NCBI GenBank assembly: GCA_037176845.1
Contig: JAYKXP010000043.1
Coordinates: 124,001 to 188,000, forward strand
DNA length: 64,000 nucleotides
Direction: 5' to 3'
Origin: Paramarasmius palmivorus
Taxonomy: Eukaryota > Basidiomycota > Agaricomycetes > Agaricales > Marasmiaceae
Shown here piece by piece: positions 1-12,812 of this stretch (its first letter is position 1; the number at the start of each line of letters is the position of its first letter). Position numbers and translations under genes: made by a program. Under the pieces are notes generated by a model that did not search any database, had not been told where the DNA came from, and saw only the letters and a program-made list of their open reading frames with translations.

Positions 1-2748
1 TACTCGCTACATCCTATCAAAGGATAAGATACAGACTCGTTTGGCGAGAGTAAACTCACCATATGCATATTTCATCCATCTGTTGACCTCGTCATCGATG
101 GTCAGACATACTCCTTCTTTGAATTCACCAGCAGAGTACGTAGCCCATCTGGAACGTTCGTCAATACCAATATAGTATAAAATAGTTTAATCAAGGTACC
201 TGAGTGTCCATCCCCTTTTCAAGAGACGAAGTGCCATGTCAAAGTCTTCGGATACATTTGCCTCAGACCAGATCTTCTCGACGCCGTCCTCATCGACAAA
301 AGCCGCATCTTGGAGCGCTTTCCATCGTAAAAACCTGGCAGCGGAAGTAAGTATGGGGCCCGTAATAATTTACAAATGCCTGGCTCACGCATTATGACCC
401 ACGAAGGGGGGCACTTCGCCGTTTGCACAAGCTTTCGGGGCAGGGTCAATATGAGGTACATGAAGTCTATATGACGGATGAGCATACCGAAGGAAATGCA
501 TCTTGTTATACGGCGCGTGAGATATGCCATTCCGTTTTCAAAGTAATGATGGGCCACTTTGAGGATATCTGAAGGCCAGTGTCATCGCGTGGGAGATTCC
601 GAGACTACCGCGATAACTTACCAGATTCATGCTGTATAATGGCGACTTCGGGTGACGCTGCCATCTCCCTTGCTGCATCTCTCAGACAGTCTTGCGGAAC
701 GCTCGTGTCACTGTCAACAAGAAGAATGATTTCTCCTAGCCTGATAGCCTTGCCATTGGCCGCCCACGGTTTGTAGCGGCGTCCACTTTCTTCGTACATG
801 TCTTCAATAGCCATTTGCAGAGCGCGTTCCTCCAGATCCTCGCTGAATTCTCTCCGTCTAAACTCCAATTCGGTGCAAGGTGTATTCGTGCCAACAGTAC
901 CGGAGATCCCTGGCTCAGGAGAACGAGGAAGAGTTTGATACTCCATACCGTAAAAACCAAAGGAGTGTCTAGTATTCGTGCTGCCAGAACGCTCAGGAGG
1001 TTCATTGATCAACTGTTCGAGATGCTGTTCGGCTCTGAGAGAAAGAGATAAAGCTTGCGACAATAATAGAATTGAGCATGATTGTCAACTAATAGCGTGG
1101 TCGAGGACTTACCGTAATTTAAATTGGAGGCCTTCTTGAACCTCCCAGCGCGTTTAAAACCGTGATCCTCCTCGCCGTGCTTTGGTCGCGCGACCCATCC
1201 GATGTTTTGGTTCGCATAATATGATATTCTCGCGTTCCGTTCTGGAGTAGGTAGCAAACGAATCCCGTCGTCATTTATGAATAAGCTCGATGTACCGCCC
1301 TGCCTGGCATAGGTCTGCATGGCTCGTTTTATGGACTGAATTGATGGCACTCTGTTGATGAATCGTTACAACTGATCGAAGCAGTTTGATATGGCATGAA
1401 AACGTACAAGGTATTTTCCAGGCTCTCCTTATAGACCGGCATTTGAATAGTAATATGCGGTAGACACCTGTCTACTGTCTTGTTCGATGCTGGGGGGATC
1501 GCGGAATAGTACTTGGAGTTAGAATGAAACTGAGCAATAGGCCCAATCCTGTGTGGTACAGTTAATCTTAGATTAGCAAAAGATCTGCAGAAGAATTCCT
1601 ACGTCATGGCAACATTTTGAATGATTTGAAGTGCAAAGAACTGGTGTCGGGAATTAGCACACTGTCCACCCTCTCACAAAGGTGTTAACTTACCAAAGAG
1701 ACGCAGAAGAGAACCGGCAACGTGGCAATCAATGCAAAACGTGCAAAGGATCGGTCAAGTAGCCACTCCTGGATTAAGCTGTCTGTCAAAGATGTCAGGG
1801 AAGAACCTGGCGACGAGGGCTGAACATGGTCACTGACTAACGCTATTTCCCATGAAAACTAGCAAAACGTATCGTGTCAGTAAGATCGAAAATTTTCGTG
1901 CGAGGAAATGTACCCAGGGCTAGAGCGGCTGCGAGGCCATTGTAAACAGATGCGTATAACAGGACTGGTCTCTTCTGTTCAGCCGCGTCAAAACCCAATG
2001 ACTCCAGGCTGTCTGCCTCTGACTTCGCGTCGTCAATGCCATCGGGGCTTTGCATCTCAGTGCGGGGGGCGGGAGTTGACGTGTCTCTGTCTTGTACAGA
2101 GTGGAGTTTCTCGGTCTCAGTCTCAGGGGCTCGGCCGGTGAGTAACAGACTAGCATGGCCTGCCACTGAACCAACTGTTGAGGAAGGGGCTGTGAGCGTC
2201 GGGGAAGCTGCTGAACCACGCCCACGCCAAAGGAGCATAACGAGCCTTTGTTCCAGGTCCTTGTAGGCAGGCACGATCGCATGCAATGAATCGGACCAAA
2301 TTACGAGAACGCGTTCGTCTCTCTAAACGTACGTGAGCATATTGCAACACATGGAAGTCCGCCGACTCACAATGAAAGCCGCGCATTGCTCTTTATCAGC
2401 GTGAGGAAGCATGAGCATCGTCTCCAAGACTTGGATGCGGGTGTTTCCGTCCAAGTAGAGCCAGGTATCTTCTGGAGGTATATCGGCGAGAGCTGCGTGA
2501 ACTGTGGCGTTCCTGATCTTTACTGCTACGACCGGGTTGAGATGTGTGACCGCAGTTTCGAAAGGCTCTAGTGCAGCGTTCTCGTAGGGGAACAGACGGT
2601 ATTCCGGTGGATCATCGCTGCCAGCTTCGGTGATTCGCACAGCAACGCCAGAGCTCACGGGCTCTTCGGGTTTGAACCAAGCGTCGCCCTGCGTAAGCTT
2701 AAACAAATGATGAAGGAGAGCGTCCCAACGATCGTAGTCGAACGCCAT
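1..2748 (-). CDS. Glycosyltransferase family 2 protein (partial, C-terminus outside window)
   Basis: Multi-exon gene read leftwards and cut by the window start. The ATG at 2748 opens MAFDYDRWDALLHH. An internal in-frame TTG upstream is not a credible start. Exon 2 (about 2320-1870) carries the phrase SDSLHAIVPAYKDLEQRLV. Near 1440 is IQMPVYKESLENTL, the start of the GT2 core, followed by SIQSIKRAMQTYARQGG. At about 740-700 ILLVDSDTSVPQD supplies a DxD nucleotide-sugar site. At about 290-220 IWSEANVSEDFDMALRL gives the ED motif of processive GT2 enzymes. The frame is still open at position 1 (FKEGV...EVNRWMKYAYG). The family is a fungal membrane GT2 related to chitin and cellulose synthases. 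Sugar substrate and product are unknown. The divergent neighbour is an F-box gene. Family call is firm; exact exon borders are less so. Confidence 0.8.
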
Positions 2749-3543
2749 AGTAAGGGACAACCAACCCAGGAGCAAGGCGAGGCCAGAGGACAGGTTTGCG
2801 CGTGAGCCATGCCCTTATACTTCTATTGGGTGATTGCCGTAATACCACAAATGGGTATTGAGAGAGGGGATCTGCTAGCATAGAAGCTTCTTCATTTACG
2901 AGGAATGCTCGATGTGCTCCGAAACAACCCTGAAAGGTAGTCGAACTCGGGGGCGGTCAACGTCAGTCACCCCAATACGTTTTCCTGCAACTTGGGTCGT
3001 GAGATCAATGATAAGAAGGTATTCATACGAAAGATAACTCACATATATCGTCATGAGACAATTTCTGTGCTCCTATCCCACCTTCACCGAAAGTTCAGCA
3101 CCGATATAGCAATCTCCATGTCCACATCTCTGTCACCCATTCAAAAGAGGATCGATGGAAATTGATGCGTATTCGGATTGCCTCGCATAGGGAAATATGA
3201 TGTGATGACGACGAGCACGAAAGAGCAAGAGTTGTCAATGGTCAATGAGTCGTTCAACTCTACCACTGTCCATCGAAAATATGCTTGTCCTCAGCTTGTT
3301 CCCTGGAGGACATTGTCGAAGATTATACCTATTTCAAAGATCAGTATCACTCATGATAAGCATAAAGGCATTGAATTCACCTCGAAATAGCCCAGGATAT
3401 TTTGCTGATGATGTGGCTCAGAGAAAAATTTTCCGTGGGAAAGCGTAACAGTACCAAGCGCTCGCCGTTCAACACAACCTTCATCACCACGCGGATCCCA
3501 TGCTCATTCCCTCTATTTGACAACAACAAAAGTGACAGATATC
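2749..3543. other. Intergenic, divergent promoter region
   Basis: About 0.8 kb between the divergently transcribed glycosyltransferase and F-box genes. Only short unsupported open frames are seen. No recognisable motif beyond what is expected of promoters. Confidence 0.5.
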
Positions 3544-4986
3544 ATGCAGACGGCTCACGGGACAATACAAATGTTGCCTCCAGAGCTCTTGACGAGTATA
3601 TTCTCCTGTGCTTGCTCTCAAAACGATTTGAGAGCGGCGCCTCTAGCCCCTGCACTTGCCCTTTCGAGGGTTTGCAACATATGGAGGGAAATCATGCTCT
3701 CTTCTCCGAGATTATGGTCCTCGTTAAAAATCCACCTTTCTCGTAGTTCGTGGCCCCGTGAACGACTGCCTGAACTGCGCCGACAGGTTATGCTGTTCAT
3801 GGAGCGCTCAGAATCGGAACTGCTGTCGCTTGAAGTGTATTTTCTGCACACCGATTCCGGCGCTCACACTTTGGCACTCTCAACTTTGGAGATGGAACCA
3901 GCCTGGAGCACCCTCGCATCACAGTCTCATCGATGGATGAGCATCCATCTAGGAATGGCCGGAAAACTCCTTTTCGTTGAACCCTGCTTCCGAACGATTC
4001 GGGGCCGCCTCAATTCTCTCAAGCATGTCTCGATTTCCGTTCATAGAAATCGGTATCCCGCGGACGATGACGACGTTATCGAGCTGTTTAACGCTTGTCC
4101 ATCCCTCGAAAGCGTTATTCTTGACTTCGACGATATCGATATCTTCGCCTTCCCATACGACCAAATCAAATCCCTGACTATCCGATCCGGTTCGAACGAA
4201 AGTACAATGGAATTGTTAAGGGAATGCCGTAATATGGAGGAATTGTTCGTTGGGGGTCTTCGAACCATCGGTGGGAACCTATTCGGTGGATCATTCACTT
4301 CGTCGAAACTCAGGAAACTTACCGTCGAGGCAGCCGTATATACGAAGACGGTCCATTTCGAATTCCCTTTCAGCAACTATACCGTAGAGAATCTAGCTTC
4401 TTTGACGCTTGCGGATTTCAAAAGCGAACCGGGATGCTGGGACAAGTTCGAAGTGCCTCCGGTGGCAGATTTCCTAACTCGTTCTCGCTGTTCCATCACC
4501 ACTCTCGTCATAAAATGGCTTCCTATCACGGATGCGCAGGCGGTCCAGCTGATTCAGCTCATGCCTGCCTTGGGAAGTCTATATGTCGGGGAATATCATC
4601 ATGAAGGTGGACATGAGCTCGATAACTCGGTTGTCACGAAGGATTTCCTTGACGCTCTTTCTTTAACCCCAAAAGAATCAACGAAGGAGTTGAACACATC
4701 ACCACTGGCATCGCATCTCACAGAGCTTACCCTTGTCGTCCATGGGCAGGATTTAGATCAAGAAGCGCTCATAAATATGCTGGTGTCTCGGAAGTCGCAA
4801 GATTCCTTGGAAGCTGGGGATGAAGTGGATGGATTACGCACGGTAACCATCTCGTTCATTGGAGAGATAGAATCCTCGTTCATGCATCGCCTTCAAGGCT
4901 CGTCGCTTCACGATAGGACACGGCCGTGGGTGGAGATAACGCGAGTGTCGATAAACACTGACCCCTGGCGATCTCTATTACTTTAA
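3544..4986 (+). CDS. F-box / leucine-rich protein
   Basis: Single-exon gene of about 480 residues. The frame extends 9 codons upstream to a TTG, but the first ATG is at 3544 (MQTAHGTIQ), which is chosen as the start. Residues about 11-55 form an F-box (MLPPELLTSIFSCACSQ ... LSRVCNIWREIMLSSPRLWSS) with the conserved LPPE.L..IF and W..I....LW positions. The rest is rich in leucine at regular spacing, as in basidiomycete F-box/LRR proteins. The family recruits substrates to SCF (Skp1-cullin) ubiquitin ligases through the F-box; the substrate is unknown. Such proteins form large lineage-specific families in Agaricomycetes; a second one lies at 33.9 kb. Confidence 0.85.
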   Translation: MQTAHGTIQMLPPELLTSIFSCACSQNDLRAAPLAPALALSRVCNIWREIMLSSPRLWSSLKIHLSRSSWPRERLPELRRQVMLFMERSESELLSLEVYFLHTDSGAHTLALSTLEMEPAWSTLASQSHRWMSIHLGMAGKLLFVEPCFRTIRGRLNSLKHVSISVHRNRYPADDDDVIELFNACPSLESVILDFDDIDIFAFPYDQIKSLTIRSGSNESTMELLRECRNMEELFVGGLRTIGGNLFGGSFTSSKLRKLTVEAAVYTKTVHFEFPFSNYTVENLASLTLADFKSEPGCWDKFEVPPVADFLTRSRCSITTLVIKWLPITDAQAVQLIQLMPALGSLYVGEYHHEGGHELDNSVVTKDFLDALSLTPKESTKELNTSPLASHLTELTLVVHGQDLDQEALINMLVSRKSQDSLEAGDEVDGLRTVTISFIGEIESSFMHRLQGSSLHDRTRPWVEITRVSINTDPWRSLLL

Positions 4987-5483
4987 AACTGCATTGTTTA
5001 TATAACAAGTTCTTCGATTCTGATGTACATATGTAGTTGCTGTGTTCTTTGCGGAAAAGTTTTCACTCAATCCAAAAAGATTTTACCCCCAATCTCTTCA
5101 CACTGGACCCTCAGAATATTTCGTCTTCTGGGCGAGTCGCACGTCTGTCAACTTTCTCCGTGGCATTCAATGCCCGCCCCAGCTAACGAACAAGATGGTT
5201 CCCTGACGGCCCTGCATCGACTTCCGGGATTACCTACCTGCGGATTGTTACGGCCATGGTGACGGTAGGACTGCCTAGCGGGGTTATCTGAAGGCTCTTG
5301 AATACTTCAAAGCCGTGAATTCGGGTAGGAGTGTTATCTCCGTGTTGGTATGTGGCAATTGCATTCTATGAAAATGGTATAGTTCGTCGCCAAACAAATG
5401 GAGATGTATGAGGATAAGGAGCGAGCAGAGTAGAGAGGAGAGATACGGATAGGTGCTGTGGGGTTCAAACTTCATTTGCATGG
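4987..5483. other. Intergenic between convergent genes
   Basis: About 0.5 kb between the 3' ends of the F-box gene and the RING-H2 gene. It should hold both 3' UTRs. Nothing else seen. Confidence 0.5.
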
Positions 5484-6703
5484 TCATTGAGCCTGACGGT
5501 CCCAGGGGGTTCGACAAAATGCGCAAAGTAGAGGTCGACGCTGAGCCAACTCGTACCGCCTCCCTGTCAGACAAAATGAAAGGATCAGCAACAGAATCGA
5601 AAACCATCATATACGGACTGACAGTTCTTCCAACAGCCTTCATGTACCGGATGCCAGCAACCTCGACACCAAATGACATGAAGGACCTCCTCCAAAACAG
5701 CCACATCTTCCCCTAAATCAAATGCATCTTTTGAGATACCCTCGCAGCATTGCTCGTAGCAAATGTAGCACTCCGAGAACCGACATGGTAGCGAGGATGG
5801 GGATGGAGGTGGGAGCTGCGGTGTTTTACGAGTAGCTGCATTGCGCAGCGTATAGGAGGGGAAATGGATCTTTCTAATGGCGCCATATAGTCTGTCCGAA
5901 CATAGAATGAGTCATCAGACGGATACTATGTAAAGAATCTAACCTTTCAATGATATCCAACTTTCTCCATCCTCGCTGGAGTACTGCACCAATGAATACG
6001 AACGCCGAAAGGAAGATCTTAGACATGAGGATCTACTTTCATGCGCAAAATGTCAGTAGTAGGACCATACAGTTGAATAGAGTGACTTGCCGTAATGTAC
6101 TTTGTAGAATTGAACAGAAGGCGAGGAAGTACCAATAAGAGTTGCCACTAGAATCAAAGTCAGCTCATGTCAGGGGATATGTCAAGCAGAGGAACACATA
6201 CAATCGTGTAGCCCACAAGGCCGATGAATAGTACCAACGTCATCATGATCGTTGAGACCAAACCCGTGAGATAAACGAGAAAGAGGCATAGAAGAACTGG
6301 CATGAACTTCTGAGGAGCTTGGCGATAGATAGCGGCAATCGTGGCAATCGCGAGCGTCATGTGAATGCTAATCATGGTGGAACGAATTAGTCGTGGGCGC
6401 GGTACTGGAAAGAGGGGGACTTTTAACGATGGGCAACTCTGATATACGCGAAGTGAGCACCTCTATTTTGTATCTTTCGTTATAGTCTGGAATGGTCCTA
6501 GGGTGTGCATCCAAACAAAGGTATCATATGTCGACTGGACCAGGTGTCAGCATGGTGTTCGTGAAAAGATGATCATAGCACTGACCTATCGCACAAAGGA
6601 CAGGAAAAACCAGCAGTGGAACGGCGACAAGTTGCTTGGCCTGAGAGAAGAATCAAGAAGAGCTCGAGTTGTTTGACATTTTGAGGAAAGAGGAGGGAGC
6701 CAT
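5484..6703 (-). CDS. Membrane-anchored RING-H2 finger protein (putative E3 ubiquitin ligase)
   Basis: Reconstructed from several short exons. Near 6640-6600 is a hydrophobic exon (KQLVAVPLLVFPVLCAI). At about 6370-6195 are two strong membrane segments (PVLLCLFLVYLTGLVSTIMM and TLVLFIGLVGY). A further hydrophobic exon near 6000 is IFLSAFVFIGAVL. The C-terminal exons read ECYICYEQC, then WCRGCWHPVHEGCWKNW, then LLCAFCRTPW and stop at 5484-5486. These give C-x2-C, C-x-H-x2-H-x2-C and C-x2-C, a RING-H2 finger, once a small intron with donor GTCAGT is removed near 5630-5550. RING-H2 proteins pass ubiquitin from an E2 to a substrate; here the ligase would sit on a membrane. The 5' exons and start are uncertain. 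Without the last splice the RING lacks its final cysteine pair. Confidence 0.6.
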
Positions 6704-6895
6704 GACATGGTCTTCCAGCCAAGATGGGAGTCGAAAATGAAAGGGATTATCGTGGGAAATAGTAAGACTGGCGCTCAGAGTGCCAAGTAATGACGCTGTC
6801 AGGTTTTCAAAAAAAAACACGATACTATTCAAAGGGTCTATGGAAGTACAGGTCTACGTATGATTTATACCCGCCTCTTGGAAAGTCCGAGAAGA

Positions 6896-9505
6896 TCACA
6901 CCTTCTTCACAAGAGACATTTGAATCGGCAGTTGCACGCGGTTGCTCCCTTCTTCGCGGACATACGGGTTGCTCACCGCGGCGTAGTGCCAATCGATTTT
7001 CTTACTGGACGGGGTGAACTCAAAGGTCTCCACCAAATGGGCAAGGACAACCTCTGTACCAAGTTGAGATCAATAGAATATAGATGATGACGAGCAAAAC
7101 TCACTCATTTCAAGCTGAGAGAACTTGAAGCCACTAGATAACTCTGAGCACCATAGGAGAAACATGAACAAAATAGAACTTACATGCAGGAACGTCCACC
7201 GCCATTGAATGTCATCCTATGCAGAACATGGTATTCAATGACCCGAATCATGCGAACAAGAGAAAACTCACAAATGTGAGTATACACCCGGAATCTTAGC
7301 TTCGGAGACCACATTCGGAAGAGGATTCAACCACCGCTCAGGTTTCCATTCCAACGCGTCTGGACCCCAGAGTGCTTCGTTTCTGTTCGAGCCCATAATC
7401 GAAATGTGAACGTTCGTGCCAGATGGAACTGGGATTTCGGTTATCACCGAGCCATCGGTCCCAATGACCGGTGTGCTGAGAGGAAGGATGGTATCCTTGA
7501 CTGCTCTATTTCAAGAGTCAGTATGCGTTTATTAAAAGAGAAAATCGACTAACGTGCGCATTAATCGCGGGACGGGCGCGTACCTGGGCCATGTTCAGTA
7601 TGTATGTCCGAAAAAAATAAGGATGATCGAAACTGACAGACGGAGGGTCTCTCGACAAATACTGTCCAAATAGGGCAGCGAAACCAGTTCATCATAACCA
7701 AGGTCTTCTCCCTGATTCTCCTGACGGGCCTCAATAATTTCCTCACGTAGGCGGGACTGTACTGCAGGATTCTCAGCCAGAAGGAGTAGCGTCCGACCAA
7801 GTGCACTCTAACAGCTGGATGTGAGACTAGTCCGACTAGTGGTCTACAGGTCACTTACTGAGGTTGTATCCATCGCTGCAAATATGAGCGTGCTAACTGC
7901 AAGTGAGAAATTCTTCCGTAGTACGTCTTGGAAATGAACCTACGACATCTTCAAAAAAAGTCAGTGGCATTCCAGCAGCACTCGGTAAAAGCGTGCTTAC
8001 CTGCCCAATAAGTTCGTTCTCATCAAGCTTGTCTTCATCTGATGCCTTCATGTTCTCGTTTACTGCAAAAGGATCAGGATCCAAAGCCCGTTGTTAAATG
8101 ACCTTCACTCACTCAAGACACTCATGATATCCTTGCCTGTCCCGATCTGCTCGACCACGGTCTCATCACCTTGGTTAAGTGCTCGTATTTTTTCTTGATA
8201 TATCTCCGTCGATAATTTCCACATGTAGTCCGCTAGCTCTCGCCCATGGCGCAGATTCGCTGACGGCCAATAGAAAGAAAGTGATCTCAAAATCGGTGCT
8301 GGAATAAGCTTGACCAACCAAGGGAATATGTAGGTACGTGGCCAGAAAGTCACCGAGAGGAGGAGACTGCAAGCTCAGTTATTAACTGTATGAGTTGCAC
8401 ACGTCAATCTGAGGACGCACAGTAATCCTTTGAGCGCTTGTGAGTAAGGGTGTGCGCATTCCTCGTCCGTCAAAGAGTCGAAGGAGTAGCCCAGGCCAGA
8501 TTGACCAACTAGCTCTAGAGCAGTTCGAGACATCCAAGATAGTAATTCGACCTGTAAGACCGTAAATTTCGTCCAAAAAACAATGGGAAACCAACACCTC
8601 ACCTCTTGGGTGCCGTTCTGAACCTTCTTGGCAAGACTATCCCGCAGCTAGAATCGTGGTAATGGTTATCAGCGCATAGCTGCGAAAATAGGGGGAACAA
8701 CGAGACGAACTGTAAGAGTAATCTGGTTGAACGTCGGAACTACCATTTCTGCTATCAGTGATTGTCACGCGGTCAAAGGTGGCATACTCACGCATATCCC
8801 GCATGTGGGCTATAGAAAATACCGGGTTAAGCATCTTACGCTGCTTTCTATGATGTTCTCCAAGGGTGGATAGGAGCCCCTCGCCGAAGACTAACTTATT
8901 TGTCCTTCACAGTTCTTGAGCGCAAACACTCGATAATTGAACGATTCACGTACAGGATGAATGCTCTCTGTTCCTCGAATGTGTATTGATCCTGGACAGT
9001 AGTTCCACGTGAGTAAGAACGTGGGTCTGAAGCTGAAAAGAATGACCGACTTTAATAAGAATGTGGTGCAACGCTTTGGGATCAAATGTGTAGATATATT
9101 TATCCTGTAGAGAGCAGATAATGAGCGTGATGGCGGTATTTAAGTGGGAGAAGACCTACTCCAAAAAGAGAACTGAAGGTGGAAGTCGGGCCATCTAAGT
9201 GAAACGGTCAGCCGGTTTCAATTTCTGTCACATGAGATTTGCACGTACATGTCTCTCTCATCATATCATGGAATGCCCAGCTTTCGACTCCAAACACATC
9301 GAAGAAGCTTCCTGTCGAGACAAAGGATTTCAGCAGACTGTTGTTAAGAGGCGACCTTGCCGGTACCTTTCAACCAAGATCGTGCCTTTGGCCCCGGTAT
9401 CTTGTCGATGGTAGAATATGCAGATCTGCGCCTAAGGTATTTCGAAATAACATAGAAGACAGCGATGATCAGGACGGCCTGGCCAACGCTTGTGGCGGTA
9501 GACAT
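6896..9505 (-). CDS. Cytochrome P450 monooxygenase (tandem copy 1)
   Basis: Many-exon P450. The ATG at 9505 gives a membrane anchor (VGQAVLIIAVFYVISKYL), then the proline hinge (IDKIPGPKARSWLKG). Later landmarks are WPRTYIFPWLVKLIPAP; the I-helix oxygen-binding segment IFAAMDTTS near 7880; the ExxR motif in SICRETLRL near 7660; the haem-binding loop FNGGGRSCIGFKFSQLEM spanning an intron at about 7190, with the thiolate Cys; and a conserved C-terminus ending in VKKV at 6896. It is a microsomal haem monooxygenase that needs NADPH-P450 reductase. Substrate is unknown. It is closely related to the next gene and in the same orientation, so this is a tandem duplication. All P450 landmarks are present, so it looks functional. 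Confidence 0.9.
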
Positions 9506-10173
9506 GTTGAAGAGCTGTGGGAGAGCTTTGAGAATTGGAACCCTTTTTTAAATAGACGACTTACAGTAACATGACTCGTCATCATAAGCAGATATGTGAA
9601 GCTTCGGTGAAACACATCCATCATATCACCGCAAAGGCATCAGAACACAAGTCGGCCTTGCAACGGAGCTTCAACTATCCCCATTTCTCGAGCAGAGTCC
9701 GATAGTTGACCAATCTAGGCGCAGGTGCGCATGGGAACAACTTGCCAACTGCGCTGGTTTAACGTGGTTCTTTTTGACATCTCGAGCAAGATGCTTGATC
9801 ACCCACATCGGTATGACGCGTCGATGAGAGATATCCCGAGTAACACCGCACCGGTGCTGTCAATTTCGGAAAACGAAGTGCGATGGTGGGGAAGGCGTAA
9901 GCCCTGGCATAACATCCCAATCCCGGGTAGTAATGGTATTAACGGATGGAGCCGGGAGGAGTGCATGGGATTCGAAAACCCATTTGTTGATGATTCGGGA
10001 TAACGCGACGCTCACCTCCCTAGCGTTGAACAGGGCAGGATGGTGATAGTTTGGGAAAGAAACAGCAAAACGCGCTAATTGGCGCTTACTCAGAATTTTC
10101 CCACCCGCACACCAGCCACCGAGGGCGCCACTAAGAACATTTCCTTACAAGAAGCCAATTGATATTCACGTAG
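9506..10173. other. Intergenic between tandem P450 genes
   Basis: About 0.67 kb holding the 5' flank of P450 copy 1 and the 3' flank of copy 2. Short open frames here show no family features. Confidence 0.5.
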
Positions 10174-12812
10174 CTAAGTCGATCTGTTTACAAGATTCAT
10201 CCTTATGGGTAGCTGAAGCTTGCGCCCTTCTGCGGGCACGTAAGGATTACTGACTCCAGTATAGTTCCAGTCAATATGTTTACCCGACGGAGCAAACTCA
10301 AAGGTCTCGACGAGATGGGCAAGTACCACCTCTGACACAGTGGTAATCAGTAAGTTGCTAGTGTAATCCTCGGTAAGCACTCACTCATTTCGAGCTGTGA
10401 GAACTTGAATCCACTAGGCAGTACATCAGCTTCTGAAGTCATTGCGTATGTGACTGAACCTACATGCATGAACGTCCACCGCCATTGAATGTCATTCTGC
10501 AGAAATAATTTTAGTCTTGGAGAGAACCATCTTTTCACCGAGAAGATACTGACAGATGCGAGTAAACGCCAGGAATCTTGGCTTCCGAAACCACATCTGG
10601 CAAAGGGGACAGCCACCTCTCAGGCTTCCACTCAGGCGCATCGGGTCCCCAGAGAGAGGTGTTACGGTTTGAACCCATGATAGAGAGATAGACGTTGGTC
10701 TGGGCAGGAACTGGGATTTCTGTTATTTGTGAACCATCTTTCGCCGTTACCGGAGTACTAAGAGGAAGTACGGTGTCCTTAATTGTCCTGTCTCTTGATG
10801 TTAGTCATAGCAGCACCGAAAGACTCAAGATGGCGGATACAGACGTGCGCATCAATCGTGGGACCGGCGGATATCTAAATTGCTTCAGTTTCAACGGCTA
10901 AATCGTGAACTTGAAATTAACCGTAACTTACAAGCGGAGTGTCTCTCGACAAACGCTGTCCAAGTAGGGCAGGGAAATGAGCTGGTCATACCCTAGGTCA
11001 AGGCCCTGATTTTCCCGACGAGCATCGTTGAGTTCCTCGCGCAACCGAGCTTGGACCGACGGATATTCAGCGAGAAGAAGCAAAATTCTAGCAAGTGCAC
11101 TCTAGAAATTCAAGACACAAGTCAAACACATACTAATGGATCAATGCATGAAAAGCTTACGGAAGTAGTGTCCATTGCTGCAAATATGAGCGTCCTGCGA
11201 GAATGGTAAACGGTTTTCTAGAAGTGGATTAATTGTGACACATACGACATCTATAGGCCAGAACGATAAGCATTAACTTCCCTTCAGTAGGCAGTCTGTG
11301 TCGCTTACCTGTCCGATAATTTCATCTTCGTCAAGTTTGTCTTCATCCGAGGCCTTCATGTTCTCGTTGACTAAATATCTGTGAATAAAGCCATCCGACT
11401 CGGCCTTAGGAGCTACTCGCTTACTCAAAACGCTCAAAATGTCTTTTCCCCTTCCAACCTGTTCAACCACGGCCTCGTCACCCTGATCGAGCGCTCGTTT
11501 CTTCTCTTGATATATCTGCGTGGAGAGTTCCCACATGTAATCCGCTAGTTCTCTGCCGTGGCGCAGAGTCGATGACGGCCAGTAGAATGACAAAAACCTC
11601 AGCGCGGGCGCTGGAACAAACTTCATTAACCAGGGCAATATATATGTCCGAGACCAGAACGTCACAGCGAGGACGTCACTGACGAGCAGACTATCAGCGA
11701 CTGAAACTCAAGTGCGAGCGTGGCATCGAACACGTACAGCAATCCTTTGAGGGCCATCGGATAAGGATGTGCGCATTCCTCGTCCGTCAAGGGGTCAAAG
11801 GAATACCCAAGCCCGGACTGGCCTACTAGCTCTAGGGCGGTACGAGATAACCACGATAACATATCGACCTATGGGCTCGTCAGTATCTGCATCCAAAAGT
11901 TTTCAGAGGATCATACTTGTTCGGGACCGTCTTGAACCTTCTTGGCTAGACTATCTCGCAACTACAACTGTCAGGCTCGCCACAATACCACTAGCTGACA
12001 ACAATAAATACCCTGAGTGAGATTGCGTTAAATGTGGGAACTAATGACTTGTCAGCGTCCATTATTATGTGCCAGACATACATGCACTCACTCATCTCGC
12101 GCATATGAGCTATTGAGAACACCGGGTTCAGCATCTTACGCTGTCTTCGGTGATGTTCTCCGAGAGTAGAAAGGAGACCCTTGCCAAAAAGTAATTGATT
12201 TGTTCTCCATGAACGATGTCAGGGAACGTGGGGGCGATAGATAGGTCAGATTGACATACAGAATGAAGGCCCTTTGCTCCTCGAACGTGTATTGATCCTG
12301 AGAAGCGTGGTCTCAAATTAGAAAAGCAATGAATTTCAAGTAGAGCCTACTTTGATGAGGATATGGTGCATTGCTTTAGGATCGAAAGTGTATATGTATT
12401 TGTCCTGAATGGGATGGTATGGAGTGGTTAGTGCAAATTTCTCTTCTTCGTGACAGTTCGCGTACGCCAAAGAGGGAATGGAATGTGGATGTCGGCCCGT
12501 CTATGAAAGAATAAGGATTAGTGACGTTGCATATGTCAGTCGAAGATAAACGGACATCGCTCCCTCATCATATCATGGAAATCCCAACTGTTCGTCCCAA
12601 AGATCTGGATGAAGTTACCTGAGGACGAACCTTGAGTCAGCCAACAGTAGTAGCATAATAGTTAGATGTTTACCTTTCAACCATGACGATGCCTTTGGTC
12701 CAGGGATCTTATCTATGATCGAAAACGCGGCTCTTCTTTTGAAAACGTTCCAGGCAATGAATGAAAACGCGACAAGGAGGAAGGCCTTCACGACCTGTGG
12801 GAGGAAAGACAT
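10174..12812 (-). CDS. Cytochrome P450 monooxygenase (tandem copy 2)
   Basis: Paralog of the preceding P450 with the same exon plan. Start at 12812 with an N-terminal anchor (VVKAFLLVAFSFIAWNVFK), then IDKIPGPKASSWLKG. Further landmarks are WSRTYILPWLMKFVPAP, HGRELADYMWELSTQIYQEK, the I-helix IFAAMDTTS near 11170, ExxR in SVCRETLRL near 10930, and the haem loop FNGGGRSC near 10470. The last exon ends LPIRMNLVNRST at 10174. Its segment with GKDILSVL, followed by an intron and NENMKASDEDKLDEDE, is nearly the same as in copy 1. It is expected to be an ER-bound monooxygenase with a related substrate. Substrate and subfamily cannot be set by eye. Confidence 0.9.

Noticed and set aside
3517..3543. 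Start of the F-box gene at 3517
   Set aside because: The codon there is TTG; the first ATG in frame is at 3544, directly ahead of the F-box.
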